Assembly: GCF_003148825.1 (NCBI RefSeq)
Contig: NZ_QGGZ01000001.1
Span: 186,001-250,000 of the forward strand
Length of the DNA: 64,000 bases
Source of the DNA: Streptomyces sp. CG 926
GTDB lineage: Bacteria > Actinomycetota > Actinomycetes > Streptomycetales > Streptomycetaceae
Direction of reading: 5' to 3'
Positions 25,956-34,049 of the stretch are shown here, piece by piece; position 1 is the first letter of the stretch; each line of letters starts with the position of its first letter. The position numbers were made by a program, and so were the translations under genes. A model generated the notes under the pieces. It saw only the letters and a list, made by a program, of their open reading frames with translations, made no database searches and was not told the DNA's origin.

Positions 25956-26976
25956 CGACGGTGCTCCCTTCGAGCCGGTCGCTGTGGTGGCAGGCGGCCA
26001 GGTGTCCCGGCCGGCCCGGGGCGGCCACCGGCAGGGGGACCTGCCGGTCGCAGACCTCGGTGGCGAGCGGGCAGCGGGCGGCGAAGGCGCAGCCGTGCAG
26101 GGCCTGGCGCAGGTCCGGCGGCTGCCCCTCGATGGCGGCGAGCCGGCCGCGCGGGCCGTCCATCCGCGGGGTGGAGGCCAGCAGGGCGGCCGTGTACGGG
26201 TGTCGGGGGCGCGCGAAGAGGGCCTCGGCGGGCCCGCTCTCGGCGATCCGGCCCGCGTACATGACGTAGACGCGGTCGCTGATGGCCGCCGCCAGGTCGA
26301 GGTCGTGCGTGACGAACAGCAGGCCGGTGCCGAAGCGGGCGCGGAGCCCGGCCAGCAGGGCGATGACCTCGGCCTGCGAGGTGACGTCCAGCGCGGTGGT
26401 GGGCTCGTCGGCCAGCAGGAGCACCGGGTCCCCCATGAGGGCCGCCGCGATCACCACGCGCTGGAGCATGCCACCGGAGACCTGGCCGGGATACTTGCGC
26501 ATCACCGCCGGCTCCAGGCCGACCGCCCGCAGGAGTTCGGCGGCGCGCGCGGTCGCCTCGGCCCGACTCATGGCCCGGGTCAGCGTGGCGCTCTCGGTGA
26601 GGAAGTCCCCGATGCGGCGCAGTGGGTTGACGGCGGCGCGCGGGTCCTGGAAGACCATGGCCACGGCGGAGGCCCGTACCGTACGCAGCCGGTCGGCGCT
26701 CATGGTGAGGACGTCCTCGCCGGCCACCCGTACGGCTCCTTCCACGACGGCTCCGGACGGCAGCAGGTTCAGGGCGCTCCGCGAGGTGAGGCTCTTGCCG
26801 GAGCCGGACTCGCCGACGAGGGCGACGGTCTCACCTTCGCGAACCGTGAGGTCGACGCCGTCGAGGACGGGTCGGGCGGTACCGGGCAGGGTGATCCGCA
26901 GCCCTTGGACGTCGAGGGTGTGCACCGGTTCCGTGGGGTGCGGCGTGGGGTGCGGCGTGGGGTGCGGCGTACTCAT
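25945..26976 (-). CDS. Dpp/Opp-type ABC importer ATPase 1 (DppD-like)
   Basis: A 343-residue ATPase with Walker A GESGSGKS, signature VSGGMLQRV, Walker B LLLADEPTTALD and the peptide-ABC C-terminus containing a Cys-rich FAARCPLATEVC segment that binds an iron-sulfur cluster in some relatives. The N-terminus is an unusual PHPT repeat (three copies) encoded by a 12-bp tandem repeat at about 26937-26972, probably a recent expansion. The start overlaps the permease stop (ATGA). Confidence 0.9.
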   Translation of the reverse strand: MSTPHPTPHPTPHPTEPVHTLDVQGLRITLPGTARPVLDGVDLTVREGETVALVGESGSGKSLTSRSALNLLPSGAVVEGAVRVAGEDVLTMSADRLRTVRASAVAMVFQDPRAAVNPLRRIGDFLTESATLTRAMSRAEATARAAELLRAVGLEPAVMRKYPGQVSGGMLQRVVIAAALMGDPVLLLADEPTTALDVTSQAEVIALLAGLRARFGTGLLFVTHDLDLAAAISDRVYVMYAGRIAESGPAEALFARPRHPYTAALLASTPRMDGPRGRLAAIEGQPPDLRQALHGCAFAARCPLATEVCDRQVPLPVAAPGRPGHLAACHHSDRLEGSTVDAR

Positions 26977-27827
26977 CGGGACCTCCTGGCGACACGGTCG
27001 GCCCAGCGTTCGCCGACCACGTTGAAGGCGACCACGGTCAGCACGATGAAGGCGCAGGGCAGGATCGCGGACAGCGGGTAGCCGTGCTGGATGGCGGTCT
27101 GGCCGTCGAAGACCATGCGGCCCCAGTCGGGGGTGAGGGCGGGTACGCCGAGCCCGAGGAAGGACAGTCCGGCCAGGTCCATCAGGGCGTAGCCGAAGTT
27201 GATGGTGGACTGGGCGAGGACGACGGGGGCGATGTTGGGCAGGATGTGGCGCAGGCAGATCTGCAGCGCGGAGTGGCCCTGGACCTGGTAGGCGCTGACG
27301 TACGGGCGGGCTCGTTCGGCCAGGACCAGGGAGCGGGTGAGCCGGCTGACGTAGGGCAGGTAGGCCACGGCGAGCGCGATGACCGGGGCGAGCAGCCCCT
27401 CCCCGTAGACCGAGATGATCAGGATGGCGAGCAGCATGCCGGGGAAGGCGAAGACGAGCTCGGTGCTACGGGAGAGCACGGAGTCGATCCAGCCGCCCCG
27501 CCAGGCCGCGGCCGTGCCGATGGCGATGCCGGCGACGGTGGAGAAGGCGACGACGCCGAGCGGTCCCAGCAGTGAGGTACGGGCGCCGAGCAGCAGCCGG
27601 GAGAGGGTGTCGCGGCCGGCCGCGTCCACGCCGAGCGGATGCGCGGCGTCGGGTGCGGCCAACGCGTTGCCGAGGTCGACCGCGTTGGGGTCGTGGGGTA
27701 CGAGCCAGGGGGCGAGCAGGGCGGCGAGGACGACGACGGCGACGAGCACCAGGCAGATCAGGTGGAGCGGGGAGCCTGCGGCGCGGATCCGGGAGAGGCC
27801 GGGCCGGCGGGTCAGGACGGCGGTCAT
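26973..27827 (-). CDS. Dpp/Opp-type ABC importer permease (DppC-like)
   Basis: A 284-residue permease. An N-terminal membrane segment (LICLVLVAVVVLAALLAPW) is followed by the periplasm-side NALAAPDAAHPLGVDAAGRD motif typical of DppC proteins and five further segments. The coupling loop near ARPYVSAYQVQGHSALQICLRHILPN is the EAA region that contacts the ATPases. Start ATG 27827 overlaps the DppB-like stop by 4 bp. Confidence 0.9.
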   Translation of the reverse strand: MTAVLTRRPGLSRIRAAGSPLHLICLVLVAVVVLAALLAPWLVPHDPNAVDLGNALAAPDAAHPLGVDAAGRDTLSRLLLGARTSLLGPLGVVAFSTVAGIAIGTAAAWRGGWIDSVLSRSTELVFAFPGMLLAILIISVYGEGLLAPVIALAVAYLPYVSRLTRSLVLAERARPYVSAYQVQGHSALQICLRHILPNIAPVVLAQSTINFGYALMDLAGLSFLGLGVPALTPDWGRMVFDGQTAIQHGYPLSAILPCAFIVLTVVAFNVVGERWADRVARRSR

Positions 27828-28786
27828 ACGGCGGCGCTCCTCGTTCCGAGGGTGACCCTGGGGTCGACCAGGGGCAGCAGGAGGTCCACGATCAGGTTCA
27901 CGATCATGAAGAGGGCGACGATGATCAGGGAGATCGCCTGGACGGTCGGGAAGTCCTTGGTGGTGGTGGACAGTTCGAGGAGCTGGCCGATCCCGCCGAT
28001 GCTGAAGGCCGTCTCCACCAGGATGGTGCACACGAGCAGCGTGGAGACGACGAGGCCGCCGGTGGTCAGGACGGTGCCGAGCGCGTTGCGGAAGACGTGG
28101 CGCTTGATGACCTGGCGTTCGGGGACGCCCCGGCTGCGGGCGACGGTGACGTGGTCGCTGTCGAGGGCTTCGAGCATGGCGGAGCGGGTGACCCGGGCGA
28201 GCATGCCGATCAGGTAGAGCGCGAGGGCGACGGAGGGGAGCGTGAGGTGCCACAGCATGTCGCCGAGACCGCCGTCGCCCGCCCCGCTGCTGGGGAACCA
28301 GCCGAGGTTGACGGCGAAGAGGCCCTGGAGCAGGACCGCCGCCACGAAGGACGGGGTGCCGACGGCGAAGGTCGTGGTGACGAGGACGGCGGAGTCGGTG
28401 GCCCCGCCGCGGACGGCGGCGATCCGACCGAGGAGGAGGCCGACGGCGACGACCACGGCGAGCGACATCGTGATGAGCATCAGGGTGATGGGCAGCCGGT
28501 CCGCCAACAGCCGCGAGACGTCGGTGCGGTAGGTGATCGACCGCCCGAAGTCGCCCTGCAGGATGTCGCCCAGCCACCGGAGGTAGCGCAGCAGGAAGGG
28601 GTCGTCCAGGTGGTACTGGGCGTTGATCGAGGCGAGGGCCTCCGGGGAGGCCGAGCGGCCGGCGAGCAGGAAGCTCGCCGGGTTGCCGGGTGCCAGGTAC
28701 ATGGCTCCGAAGACCACGAACGAGGCGGTCAGCAGGGTGGCGGCCATCTCCGCCACCCTGCGTAGCGCGAATCTGACGAAACTCAC
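27824..28786 (-). CDS. Dpp/Opp-type ABC importer permease (DppB-like)
   Basis: A 320-residue permease with six predicted membrane segments, an N-terminal FGAMYLAPGNPASFLL motif typical of DppB, and the EAA coupling loop ARSRGVPERQVIKRHVFRNAL. The GTG start overlaps the stop of the binding-protein gene (GTGA), showing tight coupling. It forms the translocation pore with the DppC-like protein. Confidence 0.9.
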   Translation of the reverse strand: MSFVRFALRRVAEMAATLLTASFVVFGAMYLAPGNPASFLLAGRSASPEALASINAQYHLDDPFLLRYLRWLGDILQGDFGRSITYRTDVSRLLADRLPITLMLITMSLAVVVAVGLLLGRIAAVRGGATDSAVLVTTTFAVGTPSFVAAVLLQGLFAVNLGWFPSSGAGDGGLGDMLWHLTLPSVALALYLIGMLARVTRSAMLEALDSDHVTVARSRGVPERQVIKRHVFRNALGTVLTTGGLVVSTLLVCTILVETAFSIGGIGQLLELSTTTKDFPTVQAISLIIVALFMIVNLIVDLLLPLVDPRVTLGTRSAAV

Positions 28787-30456
28787 TGCGCGGCCCCCAC
28801 GTCGGCGGCCCACGGGTAGTACATGTACGAGATGGTGGTGGGGGCGCCGGTGATGCGGTTGTTCATGAACAGCGCGGTGGGCCACTCGGCGACGGGGATC
28901 CACAGGAGCTGTTCCGAGGCGTGGTGCTGCAGCTTCGCCTCGATGTCCATCCGCTGCTCGACCGGGTAGACGGCGCTCGCCTGGTCGACGAGCTTGTCGT
29001 ACTCGGGGTCGCTGTAGCCGGCGAAGTTCATGTACGCGCCGGTCCTGAAGTTCTGCAGCAGGTCGAGCGGGTCGGTGATCGAGTCGTAGTAGGTGAGCGG
29101 GAACATGTCGATGCCCTCGCGCGCCTGGGGGTCGGTGAACAGCGCGGTGAAGGCGTTCGGGGCGATCGTCTTCAGCTGGATGTCCAGGCCGATCTGCGTG
29201 CCGGCCGCCTGGACGGCGGTGGCGAGGAGGGAGACGTCCTGGCCGATGGAGCTGGTGGCCACGGTGAGCGTCTTGCCGGTGGCGCCGGCCTCCTTGACCA
29301 AGGCCTTGGCCTTCTCGATGTCCTGGCCGGTGGGCGGCAGGCTGTCGAAGGCGGTCTTCAGGGTGCGCTCGGGGGCGGCGGCCCAGGCGGCGCGGGTGGT
29401 GAGGGAGTTGGTGACGGTGCCCGCCCCGCCGAGGCCGGCCTTGACGAAGCCGGAGCGGTCCAGGGCCAGGGACAGGGCGCGGCGGACGCGGATGTCGCCG
29501 AGCGGGCCCTGCATGTCGGTGACGTTGACGTTGACCGTGCTGAGGCCCTCGCCGAAGTAGAGGGTGCCGGTGCCGCTGTTCTTGAGGCGGGCGTAGCTCT
29601 CGGTGGGGATCAGGTATCCGCCGTCGGCCTCCCCGCTGAGCATGGCGTTCGTCCGGGCGGAGGGGTCGGTCAGGACGCGGAAGACGGCCTTCTTCGACTT
29701 GGCCTTGGTGCCCCGGTAGCCGTCGAAGCGCTCCAACTCGATCGACTGGCCCTTGTTCCACGTACCGAGCTTGAAGGGACCGGTGCAGCCGAGGCCGCCC
29801 GTGGTGCCGTAGTCCTTGCCGGCCGCCTCTACGGTCGACTTGGAGGCGACCACGCCGGCGGCGGTGGCCATGTACTGGGGGAACTGCGAGTCGGGCTTGT
29901 CGAGCTTGACGGTGACCTGCAGCGGGCCGCTCTTGGTGATCGAGGCGACGTTCTGGAACACCTGGGCCCAGGCGGCCGCGTTGTCGGGGTCCTTCTGGCG
30001 GCCGAGGCTGAAGACCACGTCGTCGGCGGTCATCTCCTTGCCGTCGTGGAAACGCACGCCGGGGCGCAGGTCGTAGACCCAGGTGGTGGGGTCCGGGTTG
30101 GACGCCTTCTGGGCGAGACCGGGTTCCATGGTGAGGCCCGGGGTCCAGCGCATCAGGCTTTCGCACACGTTGGACAGGACGGTGTTCTGCGGGTAGTCGA
30201 AGGCCACCGTGTAGTCGAGGGTGGGCGGTTCGGCGTAGACGGCCCAGGTGAAGGAGTCGATCTCGCCGTGGGCCTCGGGCGTGGAGGCCGACAGCCTGAC
30301 GTCGGTGACACCGCCGGCCTTCTCCTTGGGCGGTCCGGAGCAGGCCGCGAGCAGACAGACGACGGTCAGGGCGGCGGTAGCGGCCACGGCAACGGGGCCG
30401 AGCCGGTCGCGCCGGCCGCGGAAGCGTCTGCCGGTGCGGGGCGGGGTGGTGGTCAT
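28783..30456 (-). CDS. Extracellular solute-binding lipoprotein (SBP_bac_5, peptide/opine/nickel type)
   Basis: A 557-residue lipoprotein. After a basic N-terminus and hydrophobic core comes the lipobox LLAAC with Cys39 as the lipid-modified residue. The mature part has the SBP_bac_5 order: DYTVAFDYPQNTVLSNVCESLMRW, then PGVRFHDGKEMTADDVVFSL, RRALSLALDRSGFV and a C-terminal FRTGAYMNFAGYSDPEYDKLV. This family binds oligopeptides and also other cations and amino compounds. It follows deiminase 2 by 88 bp on the same strand, suggesting that imported substrate is related to that enzyme. A hairpin in the gap may modulate read-through. Confidence 0.88.
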   Translation of the reverse strand: MTTTPPRTGRRFRGRRDRLGPVAVAATAALTVVCLLAACSGPPKEKAGGVTDVRLSASTPEAHGEIDSFTWAVYAEPPTLDYTVAFDYPQNTVLSNVCESLMRWTPGLTMEPGLAQKASNPDPTTWVYDLRPGVRFHDGKEMTADDVVFSLGRQKDPDNAAAWAQVFQNVASITKSGPLQVTVKLDKPDSQFPQYMATAAGVVASKSTVEAAGKDYGTTGGLGCTGPFKLGTWNKGQSIELERFDGYRGTKAKSKKAVFRVLTDPSARTNAMLSGEADGGYLIPTESYARLKNSGTGTLYFGEGLSTVNVNVTDMQGPLGDIRVRRALSLALDRSGFVKAGLGGAGTVTNSLTTRAAWAAAPERTLKTAFDSLPPTGQDIEKAKALVKEAGATGKTLTVATSSIGQDVSLLATAVQAAGTQIGLDIQLKTIAPNAFTALFTDPQAREGIDMFPLTYYDSITDPLDLLQNFRTGAYMNFAGYSDPEYDKLVDQASAVYPVEQRMDIEAKLQHHASEQLLWIPVAEWPTALFMNNRITGAPTTISYMYYPWAADVGAAQ

Positions 30457-30499
30457 CGTCGCGCTCTCTATTCCGTGAGGGATGCGGGAGGGAGGAGCG

Positions 30500-30523
30500 G
30501 GCGGACCGCCGGAGCGGTCCGCC
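30500..30523 (-). terminator. Hairpin between deiminase 2 and the importer operon
   Basis: Arms GGCGGACCG (30500-30508) and CGGTCCGCC (30515-30523) with a 6-nt loop. No T-tract. It could partly terminate transcription or stabilise the deiminase mRNA, so expression of the importer from the deiminase 2 promoter may be reduced. Confidence 0.5.
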
Positions 30524-30544
30524 GGGAGCGGCCGGTTTCCCGGG

Positions 30545-31570
30545 TCAGACGGTGGTCCGCACTGCGGGGATCTGCTGGGTGATGCAGTGGACGCCGCCGC
30601 CGCCGAAGGCGATGGCGAGGGCCCGTACCCCGACGACCTTGCGGCCCGGGTAGGCCGTGGCGATCACTGCGAGGGCTTCCTCGTCCTGGGGCACGCCGGC
30701 CACCGGGACGACGACGCCGCCGTTGGCGACGTAGTAGTTGAGGTACGACACCTCGATCTCACCGTCGGCCAGGTCCGCGAAGGCGGTCTGCGGCACCTCG
30801 ATGATCTCCAGGCGACGGCCGAGGGCGTCGGTACTGGCTTCCAGTACGGCGCGGTTGGCGCGCATCCGGACGTGGTCGGGGTGGTCCGGGTCGGCGGGCA
30901 GCGAGATCACGACCGTGCCGGGGGCGGCGAACGCGCAGACACCGTCGACGTGACCGTCGGTCTCGGTGTCGAGCAGGCCGCCGTACGGGAGCCAGATGAC
31001 CTTGGTGACGCCGAGCCGGGACTTCAGCTCGGCCTCGATCTGGTCGCGGTTCATGCCGGGATTGCGGTTGGGGTGCAGGAGGCACTGCTCGGTGGTGATC
31101 AGCGTGCCCTCGCCGTCGACGGTGACGGCCCCGCCTTCGAGGATCATGCCGGAGGGGATGCGCTCGATGCCGAGGTGCTCCAGCAGCAGGCCGCTGATCC
31201 GGTCGTCCGAGTCGAACGGGTGGTGCTTGCGGCCCCAAGCGTTGAAGCGGAAGTCCACCCCGGCGCGGTTGCCGTCGCCGTCGAGGACGAAGAGCGGGGC
31301 GGAGTCACGGAACCAGGAGTCGTCGAGCGGCAGCTCGATGACGGTGACGCCGTCACCGCACAGCGCGCGGGCGTCGTCGCCGAAGCCGGGCGGGGCGACC
31401 ATCGTCACGGGCTCGAACGCCGCGATGGCGCGGGCGACGCTCGCGTACTCCTCCCTCACCTCGGTGAGCACGCTGCCCCACAGATCCTCGCGGGTGGGCC
31501 AGGCCATCAGACAGCCGTCGTGCGGGGACCACTCGGCGGGCATACGGAAATCGGTCATCAGATGTCTCAT
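30545..31570 (-). CDS. Deiminase 2: cytosolic agmatine-deiminase-family protein
   Basis: A 341-residue PAD_porph enzyme without an export signal, closest of the four to classical agmatine deiminases. It starts RMPAEWSPHDGCLMAWP and has DDSWFRDSAP, ILEGGAVTVDGEGT, ETDGHVDGVCAF (catalytic His and Asp) and Cys329 in GGGGVHCITQQIP. It would convert an imported guanidino compound (agmatine gives N-carbamoylputrescine) with release of ammonia. ATG 31570 gives a near-leaderless mRNA from the operator-promoter at 31586-31615; ATG 31558 is an alternative start. An ABC importer follows. No carbamoylputrescine amidase gene is nearby. Confidence 0.87.
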   Translation of the reverse strand: MRHLMTDFRMPAEWSPHDGCLMAWPTREDLWGSVLTEVREEYASVARAIAAFEPVTMVAPPGFGDDARALCGDGVTVIELPLDDSWFRDSAPLFVLDGDGNRAGVDFRFNAWGRKHHPFDSDDRISGLLLEHLGIERIPSGMILEGGAVTVDGEGTLITTEQCLLHPNRNPGMNRDQIEAELKSRLGVTKVIWLPYGGLLDTETDGHVDGVCAFAAPGTVVISLPADPDHPDHVRMRANRAVLEASTDALGRRLEIIEVPQTAFADLADGEIEVSYLNYYVANGGVVVPVAGVPQDEEALAVIATAYPGRKVVGVRALAIAFGGGGVHCITQQIPAVRTTV

Positions 31571-31585
31571 TTCTTGCGTGGGTGG

Positions 31586-31615
31586 AGTCTTCCATTCGAC
31601 TGAAAATTCAGTCAA
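31586..31615 (-). promoter_or_regulatory. Operator-promoter A (deiminase 2)
   Basis: Palindrome TCGACTGAAAATTCAGTCAA at 31596-31615 (arms GACTGAA and TTCAGTC, 2-bp centre). Read on the minus strand its TTGACT (31610-31615) is followed after 18 bp by AAGACT (31586-31591), a plausible -10. Transcription would begin about 9 bp before ATG 31570. Repressor binding would block the -35 box. Confidence 0.65.
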
Positions 31616-31889
31616 GAGGAAGGGCGGGGCAAGGGAGGAAGCGGGGGGCGATGGAGGACGCGGCCGGAGGAAGTGGAGGCGGTTCAGCTGGGCCGGCTCG
31701 GAGTGTGAAGGTTCGCCGTCGAGCGTCACGAGCCCGGTTCCGGCGTTCGCGCCGCCCCGGCGGAGGGTGGCGTCGCCGACCTTGCCGTATGCGTCGAGGA
31801 GTACGGGCCGGGCGCGGCCCGTGAGGTGGCACGGGCCGGCCGGCGGTCCGAGGGGGCGGAAGGATCGGCCCTCCCTGCTCGGAATCTTC

Positions 31890-31918
31890 ACTCTGGCATT
31901 GACTGAAAATTCAGTCAA
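31890..31918 (-). promoter_or_regulatory. Operator-promoter B, upstream of deiminase 2
   Basis: The best palindrome of the set, TTGACTGAAAATTCAGTCAA (31899-31918). On the minus strand TTGACT is followed after 17 bp by CAGAGT (31890-31895). A transcript from here would have a leader of about 310 nt before deiminase 2. It might serve as a second promoter, or as an auxiliary operator 303 bp from site A. Confidence 0.6.
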
Positions 31919-32049
31919 GAGTTTGAACAGACCTGGGTCTGCAGGGAAACACCGGAGTCCGGCGGAAGACGAGTTGGGGACGGGTGGGAGACGGGAAGGA
32001 GGCGCGCGCGGGGCGGGCCGGGGCGCGAAGCGGCCCCGGCCGGCGTACG

Positions 32050-32631
32050 TCAGGCCCGCTCGAGCCCGGCCAGCTCGGCGTCGACGGCGCCCCGCATCAG
32101 CTCACGGGCGTGGTCGATCTTGATGCCGCCGCTCAGCCAGCGCATGCTCAGCCCCTCCAACAGGGCGGTGAGCCGCTCGGCGGCCGCGGCGAGGGCGGAG
32201 GCGGGCACCATCGGCCGGACCTGGCCCAGCAGGGCGGCCACCTCCTGGACCCACACCAGGGTCGCCCGTGCCAGGTCCTCGCGCAGGACCTCGTCGAAGA
32301 CGGCGCTGGCCCGCAGTTCGCCCCAGGCCGAGCTGTTCTCCCTCACCTCCACGGTGTCCTGGAGTTCCAGCAGGAGGGTCTCCTCCAGCTCTTCGAGCGG
32401 GGTGAGCGGCGGGTCGTCCGGGTCGCGGTCGGTGGTGTAGCGCTCGGCGCGGTCGTTGATGAACTCCAGCGTCTGACGCAGCACGCCCGTGCGGTCCTTG
32501 AAGTGGTAGTAGATCAGGGCGGTGGAGACGCCGGCCTCGGCCGCGAGCTCCTCCACGCGCAGCCCGCGTACACCGCGCCGGGCGATCACCCGGGCGGCGG
32601 CTTCGAGGATCTGAGTACTACGAGACGACAT
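32050..32631 (-). CDS. TetR-family regulator, paralogue 1 of the deiminase regulon
   Basis: A 193-residue regulator. The DNA-binding domain spans ILEAAARVIARRGVRGLRVEEL and AGVSTALIYYHFKDRTGVLR, with a recognition helix almost identical to that of the TetR at 35954. The C-terminal end (AAAERLTALLEGLSMRWLSG) is also shared, so the two are clear paralogues and may bind the same palindrome. It lies 122 bp after deiminase 3 on the same strand, probably co-transcribed from site C. A 12-bp palindrome GCGTACGTACGC lies upstream. The ligand is unknown; a deiminase substrate or product is an attractive guess. Confidence 0.87.
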   Translation of the reverse strand: MSSRSTQILEAAARVIARRGVRGLRVEELAAEAGVSTALIYYHFKDRTGVLRQTLEFINDRAERYTTDRDPDDPPLTPLEELEETLLLELQDTVEVRENSSAWGELRASAVFDEVLREDLARATLVWVQEVAALLGQVRPMVPASALAAAAERLTALLEGLSMRWLSGGIKIDHARELMRGAVDAELAGLERA

Positions 32632-32659
32632 GCTCCGCACCCTACCGGGATGATCGGGT

Positions 32660-32671
32660 GCGTACGTACGC
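32660..32671. promoter_or_regulatory. 12-bp palindrome GCGTACGTACGC upstream of TetR paralogue 1
   Basis: Perfect self-complementary 12-mer 29 bp upstream of the TetR start, in the gap after deiminase 3. It is unrelated to the TTGACTGAA sites. Chance occurrence is possible in GC-rich DNA; it could also be an autoregulatory site. Confidence 0.3.
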
Positions 32672-32753
32672 GGCCCGTCACCAGGAGTGCCGGCCGGCGC
32701 GCGGGCCGCCCCGGCGGGCGGGACCGGCCGCGCCGGCCGGGGCGGCCCGGCCA

Positions 32754-33923
32754 TCAGAGCGCGGGCGGTACGGCCGGGTGCGACTGGGTGGCGCAGTGGA
32801 TTCCGCCGCCGCCGGAGGCGATGCCGTCGATCGGGAGCTGCTCGACGCGGTAGGACGGGTAGGCGTCCCGGAGGATGGCGTAGGCGACGCCGTCGGCGTA
32901 GGCGTCGCCGAACTGCGGTGCGATCACGGCCCCGTTGGCTGTGTAGTAGTTGGTGTAGCTGGACAGGAACTCCTCGCCCCGGCCGCGGATCTCCCGACGG
33001 TCCGGTCCGGGCAGTTCGGTGACGGCCAGGCGGCGACCCCGGGCGTCGGTGGCGCTCTGCAGGGCCCGCTTGGTCTCCTCGTAGACGGCCACCCATTTCT
33101 TGTCCGCGACGGGGCCGGGCCTGTCGAGGATCACGCGGCCGGGGGCGACGAAGCGGGCCAGGCAATCGATGTGGCAGTCGGTGATGTCCTGGCCAGCGAG
33201 GCCCGGTACCCAGATCACCTTGTCGATGCCGAGCGCCGCCTTCATGGCCTGCTCGACCTGGGCCTGGCTCATGCCCGGGTTCCGGTTGGCGTTGACCATC
33301 GAGCTGACCGTGGCCAGCAGGGTGCCCTCGCCGTCGGTCTCCAGCGAGCCGCCCTCGCCGACGAAGCCCGCGCGGATCCGGTTCACCTCGTACTCGGCGA
33401 GGAGCGTGCGGGCCGCAGCCGCGTCGTTGGTGAAAGGCTGCGCGTACTTCGTACCCGCCTTGCCCCAGCCGTTGAAGTTGGTGTCCACGCCGGCGATGGC
33501 ACCCGGGGCGACGACGAAGGTGGGGCCGAAATCGCGGATCCAGAGGTCGTCGTTGGGGATGTCGAGGACCTGGATGCCGTGGTACGCGCCCGCTCCGCAC
33601 CGGTAGCGGGCCTCGGCGGCCTGGCCGGGGCGGGCCAGCACCACCACCGGCTCGTAGCGCGATATCGCGTGGGCCACCTCGGCGATGTCGCTGCGCACCG
33701 CTGCGAGGCCGTCGCCCCACACCGACGAGAGGGCCGGCCAGGCCATGTACGTACGGATGTGCCGGTCGGTCTCGGCGGGCATGCGCAGGGTGCCGGAGCC
33801 GCTCTGCGCGGCCGAGGCCGGCTGCGCCTGCCAGGGCAGGGCGGAGCCGAGAGCCGCCAGCGGCAGGGCCGCCGCGCCGAACTGGAGCATGCGGCGTCGT
33901 GAGGTGCGGGGGTTCATATCCAT
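32754..33923 (-). CDS. Deiminase 3: Tat-exported agmatine-deiminase-family protein
   Basis: A 389-residue PAD_porph enzyme. The N-terminus shows a Tat motif SRRRMLQFGAAALPLAALG (residues about 8-26) and an ASA cleavage region. Catalytic elements are intact: DDLWIRDFGP, GEGGSLETDGEGT, TDCHIDCLARF and Cys377 in GGGGIHCATQSHP. Start ATG 33923 has GGGAG 5-6 bp upstream. A TTGACTGAA palindrome with a matching -10 box lies 36-65 bp upstream. It probably forms an operon with the TetR gene behind it. The substrate is likely extracellular and guanidine-containing. Confidence 0.87.
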   Translation of the reverse strand: MDMNPRTSRRRMLQFGAAALPLAALGSALPWQAQPASAAQSGSGTLRMPAETDRHIRTYMAWPALSSVWGDGLAAVRSDIAEVAHAISRYEPVVVLARPGQAAEARYRCGAGAYHGIQVLDIPNDDLWIRDFGPTFVVAPGAIAGVDTNFNGWGKAGTKYAQPFTNDAAAARTLLAEYEVNRIRAGFVGEGGSLETDGEGTLLATVSSMVNANRNPGMSQAQVEQAMKAALGIDKVIWVPGLAGQDITDCHIDCLARFVAPGRVILDRPGPVADKKWVAVYEETKRALQSATDARGRRLAVTELPGPDRREIRGRGEEFLSSYTNYYTANGAVIAPQFGDAYADGVAYAILRDAYPSYRVEQLPIDGIASGGGGIHCATQSHPAVPPAL

Positions 33924-33959
33924 GGTGACTCCCTGATGAGGAGGGGCGGGATGAACGGC

Positions 33960-33988
33960 ATCCTGGCCCTAACTGAAAATTCAGTCAA
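33960..33988 (-). promoter_or_regulatory. Operator-promoter C (deiminase 3 and TetR paralogue 1)
   Basis: Palindrome CTAACTGAAAATTCAGTCAA (33969-33988). On the minus strand TTGACT (33983-33988), 17 bp, then CAGGAT (33960-33965). The predicted start near 33953 leaves a leader of about 30 nt with a GGGAG ribosome site before deiminase 3. Confidence 0.68.
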
Positions 33989-34049
33989 CTATTCGCCCGA
34001 TCTTTCCCGTGTGTCGCGCCAGCGCGCGGACGTGATTCCGCTTCGGGGA

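Larger units (their letters stand above)
31571..32049. other. Non-coding 479-bp region with two operator palindromes
   Basis: Between the TetR stop at 32050 and deiminase 2. It holds one palindrome directly at the deiminase promoter (31596-31615), a second one 303 bp further upstream (31899-31918), and a short perfect inverted repeat CAGACC-TG-GGTCTG at 31928-31941. The reading frame of deiminase 2 stays open back to 31918, but the codons look non-coding and partly translate the palindromes, so no gene is called here. Confidence 0.6.

Noticed and set aside
31571-31918. In-frame extension of deiminase 2 back to 31918
   Set aside because: The extra residues partly translate the operator palindromes (TEFSV twice) and match no deiminase N-terminus.
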